Origin: Nitrospira defluvii
GTDB taxonomy: Bacteria; Nitrospirota; Nitrospiria; Nitrospirales; Nitrospiraceae
DNA: 6,713 bases
Reading direction: 5' to 3'
Assembly: GCA_016199015.1 (NCBI GenBank)
Contig: JACQHN010000254.1
Span: forward strand, 1-6,713
In this document: in pieces, positions 1-5,804 of the stretch
Position numbering within the stretch: position 1 is the stretch's first letter
Layout of the letters: the number at the start of each line of letters is the position of its first letter
Notes under the pieces: generated by a model
What the model saw: only the letters and a program-made list of their open reading frames with translations
What the model was told of the DNA's origin: nothing
Database searches by the model: none
Translations under genes and position numbers: made by a program

Positions 1-586
1 CGTACTGCAGGCCTTCGGAGTCGTTGCCGGCGAAGATGAACTGCACCGTGCTGAAGAACCAGGCGTTGAACTCCGGCTGTTGGTTCGAAAGGCTTTGGCG
101 GATGCCGTCGCTGATGCTCACGCGGCTATTCTTTAGCTCAATCACACCGACGGCGATGCCGTTCACATAGAGCACGAGGTCAGGCCGACGCTCATGGTTC
201 CCCTTGAGCGTCACCTCCTCGGCGATGGCGAAGTCGTTCTTCTCGGACTCGTGCCAATTAACAAAGTGAACAGTTTCATGAGGCTGTCCGGCTTGGGCCT
301 GCACTGGCACGCCGTAGCGCAATAGGTTGTAGACGGCTTGGTTGTTGCCGTAGAGCGTGCGGTTGTGGTTGTTGTCCGCCTCAATGCGAAGCCTATGAAG
401 AGCGACACTGATCTGTGGTGCTGTGTAGCCACCCTTGGTTAGCCATGCCGAGAGCAGACCTTCCTCGATGTTGCTGTTGCCGTCGCGGTCGGTCCAGTCG
501 CCGAGGTAGCGGTAGCCCAGCTCGTCGCGGAATAGGGCGATGACGCGATTCTGCGTGGCTCGCTCTGGTTGGCCGACGGTCGTCAT
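1..586 (-). CDS. hsdR: Type I restriction enzyme R subunit, N-terminal part (partial)
   Basis: This is the first 195 codons of HsdR, the endonuclease and DNA-translocating subunit of a type I restriction complex; the gene continues past the left edge, so the helicase motor motifs lie outside. The reading frame is open from ATG at 586 to the edge. The start block (TVGQPERATQNRVIALF, then LGYRYLGDWTDRDGN and NIEE) is typical of HsdR N-termini. The nuclease domain is visible: RRPDLVLYVNG around residues 133-143 and IELK at 149-152 give the PD...ExK catalytic pattern (D136, E150, K152), followed by a Q-rich segment (RQSLSNQQ, 163-170). The start is supported by GGGAG at 595-599, 8 nt upstream. 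It is the last gene of the operon in this window, and its ATG overlaps the stop of a 23-codon ORF. Its first 49 codons are about 67% identical in protein to the chimeric gene at 2126-2395. No defect is seen in the visible part. Confidence 0.95.
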   Translation of the reverse strand, partial: MTTVGQPERATQNRVIALFRDELGYRYLGDWTDRDGNSNIEEGLLSAWLTKGGYTAPQISVALHRLRIEADNNHNRTLYGNNQAVYNLLRYGVPVQAQAGQPHETVHFVNWHESEKNDFAIAEEVTLKGNHERRPDLVLYVNGIAVGVIELKNSRVSISDGIRQSLSNQQPEFNAWFFSTVQFIFAGNDSEGLQY

Positions 587-654
587 TCGATGGGCTCCCG
601 TTTTTTCGGTCCTAGGTTTGTCACCGTGGGCGATGTCTGCTTTGTCCGGTTCAT
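583..654 (-). CDS. Possible 23-codon coupling mini-cistron between cargo gene and hsdR
   Basis: A 24-codon frame (23 residues plus stop) exactly fills the gap between the DUF4062 gene and hsdR. Its ATG overlaps the upstream stop as ATGA (651-654), and its own TGA overlaps the hsdR ATG as ATGA (583-586). The peptide starts MNRTKQTSPT and ends KKREPIE; it is polar and basic, with no recognisable domain. Every other boundary in this operon is an overlap too, so the small ORF may keep ribosomes moving into hsdR across a 64-nt gap. The hsdR ribosome site (595-599) lies within it. It could also be a chance ORF or the worn 3' end of a former cargo gene. The overlaps are seen directly; the role is inference. 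Confidence 0.35.
   Translation of the reverse strand: MNRTKQTSPTVTNLGPKKREPIE
595..599 (-). promoter_or_regulatory. Ribosome binding site of hsdR
   Basis: GGGAG on the minus strand lies 8 nt before the hsdR ATG at 586. It supports that start independently of coupling from the upstream ORF. Confidence 0.55.
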
Positions 655-2129
655 GTCGGGTTCTCGGATGGCGGGTTTGTCGGGTTTATGGCAGGTTTCT
701 GTACTAGACGGTAGGCAGTGCTTCGTCCGGTTTTGGCGGTTTTCATCAGAAGGCCTTTGCGTACCAGGTTTTCCAGGTCTCGGCCGGCCGTCCTGTCGGT
801 TGCGCCGGTGAGTTGCCGGTACTCGGCATTGGTGATCTGCCGATTGATCTTCAGATGGGGGATAACAGCGTTCTGGCGGTCATTCAGATTGAGGCCGGCA
901 AGCACATGCGCCGTGAGCCAGTCACGCCAGAGGGTCGTCACAAATTCCCCCGGCTGCTGATCGAAATCGGGCTCGGGCAATGCGTGCTCGACACTTTCCT
1001 GAATCATCATCAGGGTGCCGGTGCCATACTTTTCGATGTAGCCTGCCAGATAGAGCGCTTCGCAGACCCGTGCATTGCGTGTCAGTGAACGGTGCGGCTT
1101 TCGGAGTTGTTCGAGCGTCAGCGGCGCGAGAAGCTCTCCCGGGTTCCACACCTCCAGGCGATCCGTAAAGACGGACACCTGAATGGCCCCCTGGTGCGCA
1201 TAGTCCCGGTGGGCAACAGCGTTGACGATCGCTTCGCGAATCACATCTGGAGGAACCTCGTATCGAGTGGGGGCTTGCGTGCTCGCCGAGCGAGTACCAA
1301 CACTCAGGTCGAGCTTGGAGAGCACAAAGTCCACCGCCTGATCGACTTGCCCAAACAGATTTCCCTTGAATATCCGGTAATAGGGCGCCGGCCGTTGGAT
1401 GACCGTGCCGTGAAAATGCATGCAGCGGACTTCAGAACAGGAGACGAACCGCTGGGGATCCTTGCCGAACAAAAGAATGGCCGCACGGGTTGGCCGTCCA
1501 TCCCGAATCAGGTTGAGATGGGCAAGAACGTCACCCACCGGCGTGTGTTCAGACAGCGAAAACCGGCGTTTGTGATGCGCCTCCCGGATGAATCGCCGGA
1601 CTGCTTCGGCATCCAGGTCATCGAGCGTGGCGTCGAGGCAGGGCTGCTCGTCGAAGGGAAGGGACTGAATGGCTCCCGTTCGTTCCAGATGTTCTATCAG
1701 GCTGGCATACAACGCCGAACCGAGTTCGTCCGACGTGCTGAAGCGGCGGCGGATCAACTGTGGCGTGGCCCGCCGGATAAGGGTTTGCATCTTCGGGTGT
1801 TTGGCCTTGTCGTCGGCCCCCTTCACGTAAATCAGGCGAGGTTTGCCCAGTTCCGTGGCCCGGGTGAACTCATGCTCGGTCGGAGAAATGCCAGCCGCAT
1901 CCTCATAGCCATAGTCATGTCCGAACAGGCCGATATACAGATCGCAGGCAGCCACTTCCTTCAGATAGACCGCATCCGCCCGGCGGTCGGAAGCAGGCAG
2001 ATCCTCGAACAGGAACACCTCAAAGAACCGCCGCATCAGCGCATCGCCGCGCAGATAATCCCGCAGCGCCGCCCGCTCAGCCGCGAACTCTTTTTGCACG
2101 CTGCTGATGAAGATCCTCAGCGGTTTCAT
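651..2129 (-). CDS. DUF4062 + GHKL-type ATP-binding protein, cargo of the type I operon
   Basis: A 492-residue cargo protein. Residues 1-105 match DUF4062: RIFISSVQKEF near the start, VYLKEVAACDLYIGLFG (54-70), YGYE, ISPTEHEFTRA (81-91) and KPRLIYVKG. Residues ~165-290 are the linker usual in RecG-like/AlbA_2 ATPases (GRPTRAAILLFGKDPQRF, 211-228). Residues ~290-375 hold a GHKL-like ATP site: N-box REAIVNAVAHRDY (298-310, with E299 and N303), WNPGEL (328-333) and the glycine-rich AGYIEKYGTG (362-371). A C-terminal helix-turn-helix-like segment follows (~415-475), then a proline/asparagine-rich tail. There are no helicase motifs, so the frequent 'RecG helicase' label is misleading. The ATG overlaps the stop of the chimeric gene by 4 nt. 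A GGGGAG site lies upstream, inside the copied HsdS tail. By analogy DUF4062 may be a TIR-like effector or sensor, but that is inference. Confidence 0.85.
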   Translation of the reverse strand: MKPLRIFISSVQKEFAAERAALRDYLRGDALMRRFFEVFLFEDLPASDRRADAVYLKEVAACDLYIGLFGHDYGYEDAAGISPTEHEFTRATELGKPRLIYVKGADDKAKHPKMQTLIRRATPQLIRRRFSTSDELGSALYASLIEHLERTGAIQSLPFDEQPCLDATLDDLDAEAVRRFIREAHHKRRFSLSEHTPVGDVLAHLNLIRDGRPTRAAILLFGKDPQRFVSCSEVRCMHFHGTVIQRPAPYYRIFKGNLFGQVDQAVDFVLSKLDLSVGTRSASTQAPTRYEVPPDVIREAIVNAVAHRDYAHQGAIQVSVFTDRLEVWNPGELLAPLTLEQLRKPHRSLTRNARVCEALYLAGYIEKYGTGTLMMIQESVEHALPEPDFDQQPGEFVTTLWRDWLTAHVLAGLNLNDRQNAVIPHLKINRQITNAEYRQLTGATDRTAGRDLENLVRKGLLMKTAKTGRSTAYRLVQKPAINPTNPPSENPT

Positions 2130-2179
2130 ACCAAGCGCGTTCTCCCCGTCAACAGTTCGTGCATCATGCCCTGTTTGAG
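2126..2179 (-). repeat. Copy of the hsdS 3' end (repeat partner of 3765-3818)
   Basis: These 54 bp encode LKQGMMHELLTGRTRLV plus stop and align without gaps to the true hsdS end at 3765-3818, with 8 mismatches. Both copies finish with GGTATGA, where the stop overlaps the next gene's ATG. A third, more distant protein-level copy (LKQGAMQALLTG) is at 4392-4427 in the central conserved helix of HsdS, as expected for that family. Confidence 0.9.
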
Positions 2180-2395
2180 AGCGTTGGTCTTGTCCAGGAG
2201 GTACAGCGCCCGCGAGATCAGCGCCTCATCGTAGCCCTGTCTGTCACGCAGGAAAGCTCGCAGAAACTGTTCTTCGATATTGCGGTTGCCGGCTCGATCG
2301 GTCCAATCCCCGAGATAGTCGTAGCCAAGCTGCTCGCGGAACAGTGTCACCACGCGCTGCTGGGTCCGCTTCTCTCGTTGGCCAACGGTGCTCAT
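2126..2395 (-). CDS. Chimeric small protein: HsdR N-terminus fused to HsdS C-terminal tail
   Basis: An 89-residue intact frame made of two core-gene pieces. Residues 1 to ~70 are an HsdR N-terminus (TVGQREKRTQQRVVTLF, LGYDYLGDWTDRAGN, NIEE, then ALISRALYLLDKT). Of the first 49 positions, 33 match the hsdR at 1-586. The nuclease motif, which starts near residue 133 in HsdR, is absent. Residues 73-89 (LKQGMMHELLTGRTRLV) match the last 17 residues of HsdS at 3765-5039 with three differences. Both ends are coupled: ATG overlaps the stop of the AlbA_2 gene (2392-2395), and TGA overlaps the start of the DUF4062 gene (2126-2129). It cannot cut DNA. It is best read as a fusion scar between two type I loci kept in frame, perhaps because its tail carries the downstream ribosome site. 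A role as a subunit decoy is possible but unproven. Confidence 0.85.
   Translation of the reverse strand: MSTVGQREKRTQQRVVTLFREQLGYDYLGDWTDRAGNRNIEEQFLRAFLRDRQGYDEALISRALYLLDKTNALKQGMMHELLTGRTRLV
2141..2147 (-). promoter_or_regulatory. Candidate ribosome binding site for the DUF4062 gene
   Basis: GGGGAGA on the minus strand lies 11 nt before the ATG at 2129, within the copied HsdS tail of the chimeric gene. The spacing is long, so translational coupling through the ATGA overlap probably matters as well. Confidence 0.4.
2271..2395 (-). repeat. Copy of the hsdR 5' end (repeat partner of 462-586)
   Basis: The first 125 bp of the chimeric gene align to the first 125 bp of hsdR (462-586) without gaps. 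Blocks such as CGATCGGTCCAATCCCCGAG have clear counterparts there. Divergence is substantial (about 67% protein identity), so the copy came from a related locus or is old rather than a fresh duplication. Confidence 0.85.
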
Positions 2396-3768
2396 GATGG
2401 GGCTCGTGTCACTTTCCAGCGACCGCCTTTCGCCGGCCCGATTCGCTCAATGTGGCCGAGGTTTTTCAATAGGCGCAAGTTCTTTTCTACCGCCGTCGTG
2501 CTGATACGCAGAGATCTCGCAAGCTGTACGACGGTCACCTGTGGGTTCGCCGCCATCGCTCTGACGATGGCGGCTCGGGTTTCACCCAACTTTTCACCCA
2601 ACTTTTCACCCAACCTATCTTGGGTAGTTCCTTGAGTAGTCCCCGAAGCGGCGGCCTGCAGCTGCGCAGGATTCGCGTGGAAGGTCAGCATCAGCCCCGC
2701 CATCCCGAAGTCATAGACCGGCAGCTCAACCCCGTGCTCCAGGCACTCGCGATTGATCTTCTCGATACCGCGTCCCCAGGACTCGATATACCCTGCCCGG
2801 AAGAAAGCATTGGCGATCAACGGATTGAAGGGCCGGGACGGATGTTTGCCCAGCAGTTGTTCCAGCGTCCAGTGCTCCGGCAGATCGCCGGGGTTCCAGA
2901 GCACGATCTTGTCTTCATACACGCTGATCTGGATGGGAACGCCGCTGCTGTAGTCCTTGTGGACCACCGCGTTCAGCAGGGCCTCGCGCAGAGCGGCATA
3001 GGGAAAGAGGAAGGTCTCACGCCGCTGCAACCCCTGGTAGCTGATGTAGGCCTTCAGATACTTCGTGTGCAGGAGTTCCAGCGTGTGCTCTACCTGCTCG
3101 AACAGGCTGCCGTGCACCTCGTCCTGATACCGGAGGTCGTCGTCTGTGACAAAGAAGCCGATCTTGATCCATGCCCCGCTGACATACTGCTCCGGGCGGG
3201 CGGAGAATAGAAGACAGGCGGCCCGTTTCAAGCCGTGTGTCTCGGTCAGTTCCAGGTTCCCGAGAATGACCGCCCGGCTATCGCGCAAGACGGCCCGGTC
3301 CATGCGGCCGCTGTGCGAGGCGCCGGTCTTGAACAGGCGCAAGGCCGCAGCGCTGCACGACCGTGCGGTGAACGAGGGTTCCGGCGCATCATCCCAATGG
3401 CGTCCACGTTTCTTCAGCAGGAACCGCTCAAGTGCCGCGCCTTTCAGCTCCTGCGTGGTGCTGCCGCTGCGGTACAGGTATTGGCCCTTATAGCTGATGG
3501 GACTGGGATACGGCTCCACTCGGATTTCGACCAGCTCCTTCTCCGCCGCCTTAACGAGATGAACATCCGCCATGATGCCCAACACATCGCGAATCTTATT
3601 GGGAAGGTCTTCCATCAGTTTCCCGGCGTGGCTCACGCCGACGGCCTTCCCCTTGTCGTTCCGTCCGATGACCAACACCCCGCCTTCGGCATTCGCAAAA
3701 CCGCAAAGCCATTTCAAATAGTCGTCCCGCCAGGACTCCTTCCATTCGATGTGCTGGGTCTCCTTCAT
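2392..3768 (-). CDS. AlbA_2 + GHKL-type ATP-binding protein with winged-helix C-terminus, cargo of the type I operon
   Basis: A 458-residue protein of the Schlafen-AlbA_2/RecG-like ATPase family, often found between hsdS and hsdR. The AlbA_2 domain spans about 4-120 (IEWKESWRDDYLKWLCGFAN, GGVLVIGRNDKG, later YLYRSGSTTQEL). The GHKL-like ATP site lies at ~255-340: REALLNAVVHKDY (261-273, E262 and N266), WNPGDL (291-296) and AGYIESWGRGIEKI (325-338). A low-complexity linker (TTQGTTQ, then GEKLGEKLGE, 377-396) joins a winged helix at ~398-455. There are no helicase motifs. AlbA_2 domains bind nucleic acids; the winged helix suggests DNA binding, so a regulator or DNA-sensing switch is likely, though a defence effector is possible. 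The start is an ATGA overlap with the hsdS stop, with GGGAGGA 10 nt upstream. The stop overlaps the start of the chimeric gene. Confidence 0.88.
   Translation of the reverse strand: MKETQHIEWKESWRDDYLKWLCGFANAEGGVLVIGRNDKGKAVGVSHAGKLMEDLPNKIRDVLGIMADVHLVKAAEKELVEIRVEPYPSPISYKGQYLYRSGSTTQELKGAALERFLLKKRGRHWDDAPEPSFTARSCSAAALRLFKTGASHSGRMDRAVLRDSRAVILGNLELTETHGLKRAACLLFSARPEQYVSGAWIKIGFFVTDDDLRYQDEVHGSLFEQVEHTLELLHTKYLKAYISYQGLQRRETFLFPYAALREALLNAVVHKDYSSGVPIQISVYEDKIVLWNPGDLPEHWTLEQLLGKHPSRPFNPLIANAFFRAGYIESWGRGIEKINRECLEHGVELPVYDFGMAGLMLTFHANPAQLQAAASGTTQGTTQDRLGEKLGEKLGETRAAIVRAMAANPQVTVVQLARSLRISTTAVEKNLRLLKNLGHIERIGPAKGGRWKVTRAPS
2579..2614 (-). repeat. Three tandem 12-bp units encoding GEKL repeats
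   Basis: The plus-strand unit TTTTCACCCAAC occurs at 2591-2602 and 2603-2614, with a one-mismatch copy at 2579-2590. On the coding strand it gives GEKL-GEKL-GET in the linker between the ATPase core and winged helix of the AlbA_2 protein. The preceding linker (TTQGTTQD) is a second, two-copy 12-bp repeat at about 2615-2640. Units of 12 bp allow in-frame gain or loss of four residues by slippage. Confidence 0.85.
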
Positions 3769-5039
3769 ACCAGGCGTATCCTCCCGGTCAGCAGTTCCTG
3801 CATCATGCCCTGCTTGAGCTGGCGGGCTTTGGCGAGCTTGGTTTCCAGGGCGGCGATCTCGGCGTCCATGTCGGAGAGGATGGCAGCGATGGCGGTTTGT
3901 TCGGCGAGGTGGGGGAGATGAATGGTGATGCCTTTCAGAATCTGAGTATTCAGCGATGCCATTGTTTGCCCAACTGTTACGGTCCTCACACGTTGCTTGA
4001 ATGGCTCGGCGTGAAAATAGTAGCTAAGATAAGGGGCAAATACCGTCCTGCGATCCAGTCGAACTCGGAGCAAGCGCCCAGAGAATAGCCAACCCAATTC
4101 CTCTGAACGAATGAGGGCATTCCTGTCCACCGAGCCAACACGACTGAAGACAATGTCGTGTTCTTGCAACGCGTATGCTTTCAGTCGTTGCCTGTCCGAT
4201 TCGGAGACCTTCGGTAGATTGAAATGCGAAACTCCAAACTCATCCAAGTGCTCGACGGTAATGATCGGCGTGCCATCCTCGACATAATCGCGTTCGTGTA
4301 GCGACGATCCGAACGGGCCGGTCTTCACGTCGGCAACATCTCGAATCTGACAGATCTCCCACTCGCCGTGGAAACCAGGGAGACGTTGGTGGCCGGTGAG
4401 CAATGCCTGCATGGCGCCTTGTTTGAGGTGGCGTTTCTTGGCGATGAGTTGCTCCAGGGATTCGGTGAGGGCATCCGCATGGCTCAAGGCTTCGGCGATA
4501 GCTTCTTGTTCGGCTTTGGTCGGCGGAACCGGAAAGCGGAGCTTGTTGATCTTCTCAAGGGTTAGACGAGTAATGGCGTTACCCGCCATCGCCTCCTGGA
4601 TTTGGCGCTGGCCCTGCGACGTCAGAACTTGTTGAAGAAAATATGCAGCGCAGTGCTTACTCGGATTGAACCGCAAGAAGGCGACGCTCGAAAGAAGGCT
4701 GAACTCCTCCGCGAGAGTGTTTAGTGCTGCGTTTCCCGTATTTGCGCCGTCCTTCGTGAGAAGAAGATCCCCTTTCTTGACATCGCAACGCCGGTAAATC
4801 GCCTGATGTTGGGTGGCGTCAATCCAACCGGCAGTAGATAAGTCCAAGTGACCGAACCGAACGTTCTTGGATGTGACATAGAGGTAGTCATTCCCTCCGC
4901 TCCGCGGCGAGAAATGAGTGCCGTCTTGGATTTTGGAGCAAGCGTCGAACGCGCTAACAACTCCCCAATCCTCCGGAAGTACCCCCGCCTCAGTCTGCTT
5001 GTACCCTGGTGGGCATAAATAGCCAGGCTTCAGTTCCAC
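3765..5039 (-). CDS. hsdS: Type I restriction enzyme specificity subunit S
   Basis: A full-length 424-residue HsdS, which selects the bipartite DNA target for both methylation and cleavage. It has the usual two halves. The first recognition domain, residues ~13-170, begins GYKQTEAGVLPEDW. Conserved spacer helix one covers ~172-224 (TKAEQEAIAEALSHADAL, HLKQGAMQALLTGH). The second recognition domain covers ~225-375 (ITVEHLDEFG, DIVFSRVGSVDR). Conserved helix two covers ~376-424 (EQTAIAAILSDMDAEIA, LKQGMMQELLTGRIRLV). The two recognition domains are unlike each other, predicting an asymmetric two-part site. The chosen start is GTG at 5039, overlapping the stop of the HsdM-tail gene by 10 nt. The stop overlaps the next ATG as ATGA. 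The last 54 bp recur at 85% identity (46 of 54) at the end of the chimeric gene. Confidence 0.95.
   Translation of the reverse strand: MELKPGYLCPPGYKQTEAGVLPEDWGVVSAFDACSKIQDGTHFSPRSGGNDYLYVTSKNVRFGHLDLSTAGWIDATQHQAIYRRCDVKKGDLLLTKDGANTGNAALNTLAEEFSLLSSVAFLRFNPSKHCAAYFLQQVLTSQGQRQIQEAMAGNAITRLTLEKINKLRFPVPPTKAEQEAIAEALSHADALTESLEQLIAKKRHLKQGAMQALLTGHQRLPGFHGEWEICQIRDVADVKTGPFGSSLHERDYVEDGTPIITVEHLDEFGVSHFNLPKVSESDRQRLKAYALQEHDIVFSRVGSVDRNALIRSEELGWLFSGRLLRVRLDRRTVFAPYLSYYFHAEPFKQRVRTVTVGQTMASLNTQILKGITIHLPHLAEQTAIAAILSDMDAEIAALETKLAKARQLKQGMMQELLTGRIRLV
3779..3785 (-). promoter_or_regulatory. Ribosome binding site of the AlbA_2 gene, inside the hsdS tail
   Basis: GGGAGGA on the minus strand lies 10 nt before the ATG at 3768 and is part of the codons for the conserved LLTGRIRLV end of HsdS. 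The HsdS tail thus doubles as the initiation region of the downstream cargo gene. Confidence 0.5.
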
Positions 5040-5233
5040 GAGAATCCCATCTTTTCCAGGTGTGCATTCACCTTCGCTTCCAGCTTGGGCATGCGGTTGA
5101 CCTGCTGCGGCATGTGGGTTTCGTAACGTTCGGCGAGTTCCTTCACGTGCCGGGTGAGGGCCTGGCTGATGCGATCCATCTCGCCGTGGATGGCGGCATC
5201 AACGTTGTTCGGAGGCCGATGTCCCTTAGCCAT
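5030..5233 (-). CDS. 67-residue mini-gene: free HsdM C-terminal tail
   Basis: A short gene whose residues 12-64 match the end of HsdM at 6274-6713 (DAAIHGEMDRISQALT..., VKELAERYE, EAKVN.HLE.MGF): 41 of 53 positions are identical. The first eleven residues (MAKGHRPPNNV) are not from HsdM. It has no methyltransferase motifs. The ATG at 5233 has GGAGGG 8 nt upstream, so it is probably translated as its own protein. It overlaps the end of the DUF1016 gene by 8 nt and the GTG of hsdS by 10 nt. In type I enzymes the HsdM C-terminal helices contact HsdS, so a free tail might bind HsdS; that is inference. The simpler view is a recombination scar left when the DUF1016 cargo entered between hsdM and hsdS. 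Confidence 0.85.
   Translation of the reverse strand: MAKGHRPPNNVDAAIHGEMDRISQALTRHVKELAERYETHMPQQVNRMPKLEAKVNAHLEKMGFSWN
5044..5200 (-). repeat. Copy of the hsdM 3' end (repeat partner of about 6285-6441)
   Basis: The two regions align codon for codon. The most conserved stretch is the start of the repeat, where GCCTGGCTGATGCG is followed by TCCATCTCGCCGTGGATGGC in both, separated by one variable base on the plus strand. The copies lie in the same orientation about 1.24 kb apart and flank the DUF1016 cargo. Confidence 0.88.
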
Positions 5234-5804
5234 GATTATTTCCCTCCGACTCCAGTCCTTGGGAGAACTCGGCTTCGATTTCCTCGATGGTCGGCAGGCA
5301 GGTGTCAAGCGGTTCGGGCAGGGCGCGGACAAGCTGATATTCGGCGACACCCATGGGCTTGGCGATGCCGGACAGGGCGTATTCCGCCACGAGGCGTTTC
5401 TTGGTTTTGCAGAGCAGCAGGCCGATGGTGGGTTTGTCGTCCGGGGCTTTGATCTGTGCATCCACGGCAGCGAGGTAGAAGTTGAGCTGCCCGGCGTGTT
5501 CGGGTTTGAAGGCGTGGGCCTTGAGTTCCACGACGACATAGCATTTGAGCCTGGTGTGGTAGAAGAGGAGGTCGATGAAGAACTCATCGCCTTCGACTTC
5601 CAGTCGGAATTGGCGACCGACGAAGGCGAAGCCCGCGCCCAGTTCCAGGAGGAAGCGGGTGATGTGACGGATGAGTGCGTTCTCGATGTCGCGTTCATGC
5701 GCTTCATCCCCGAGGCCGAAGAAATCGAAGTGGTAGGGGTCTTTCAGAATCTCGGTGGCAAGATCGGCATGGACAGCAGGGAGTCGTTGCTCGAAGTTGT
5801 TCAC
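5226..5804 (-). CDS. DUF1016/YhcG C-terminal PD-(D/E)XK nuclease half (downstream of frameshift)
   Basis: This is the C-terminal, nuclease part of a DUF1016-family protein. Numbering from the GTG at 5804 gives 192 residues. FFIDLLFYH (D78) and CYVVVELK (E93, K95) form the PD-(D/E)XK centre, preceded by LLELGAGFAFVGRQF and followed by FKPEHAGQLNFYL and PTIGLLLCKTK, all hallmark blocks of the family. The family normally has one protein of roughly 340-370 residues with an N-terminal domain, here in another frame at 5801-6277. The GTG start is favoured because it overlaps the upstream stop as GTGA and has AGGAGG 5 nt before it. The open frame itself extends to about 5996, but its sequence before the frameshift site (about 5850-5863) is a shadow of the other half. 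Whether this half is made separately, or the frameshift is a sequencing error, is unresolved. Confidence 0.7.
   Translation of the reverse strand: MNNFEQRLPAVHADLATEILKDPYHFDFFGLGDEAHERDIENALIRHITRFLLELGAGFAFVGRQFRLEVEGDEFFIDLLFYHTRLKCYVVVELKAHAFKPEHAGQLNFYLAAVDAQIKAPDDKPTIGLLLCKTKKRLVAEYALSGIAKPMGVAEYQLVRALPEPLDTCLPTIEEIEAEFSQGLESEGNNHG
5242..5247 (-). promoter_or_regulatory. Strong ribosome binding site of the HsdM-tail mini-gene
   Basis: GGAGGG on the minus strand lies 8 nt before the ATG at 5233. It decides this start and argues that the mini-gene is translated rather than being dead sequence. Confidence 0.6.

Noticed and set aside
211..432. Minus-strand 73-codon frame rich in threonine
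   Set aside because: It is an alternative frame within hsdR, whose own frame carries the PD...ExK motif.
1092..2234. 380-codon plus-strand open frame, with other plus-strand frames at 3235-3921 and 5154-6152
   Set aside because: They run antisense to clearly recognisable minus-strand genes and show no family resemblance; long antisense frames are common in GC-rich coding DNA.
651..3768. Calling either cargo ATPase a RecG helicase
   Set aside because: Only the GHKL-like/RecG-like C-terminal region is present; no Walker A or DEAD/H-type helicase motifs are seen.
4392..4427. LKQGAMQALLTG copy in mid-hsdS as another fusion scar
   Set aside because: HsdS normally contains two such conserved helices, one per half; this is the standard internal repeat.
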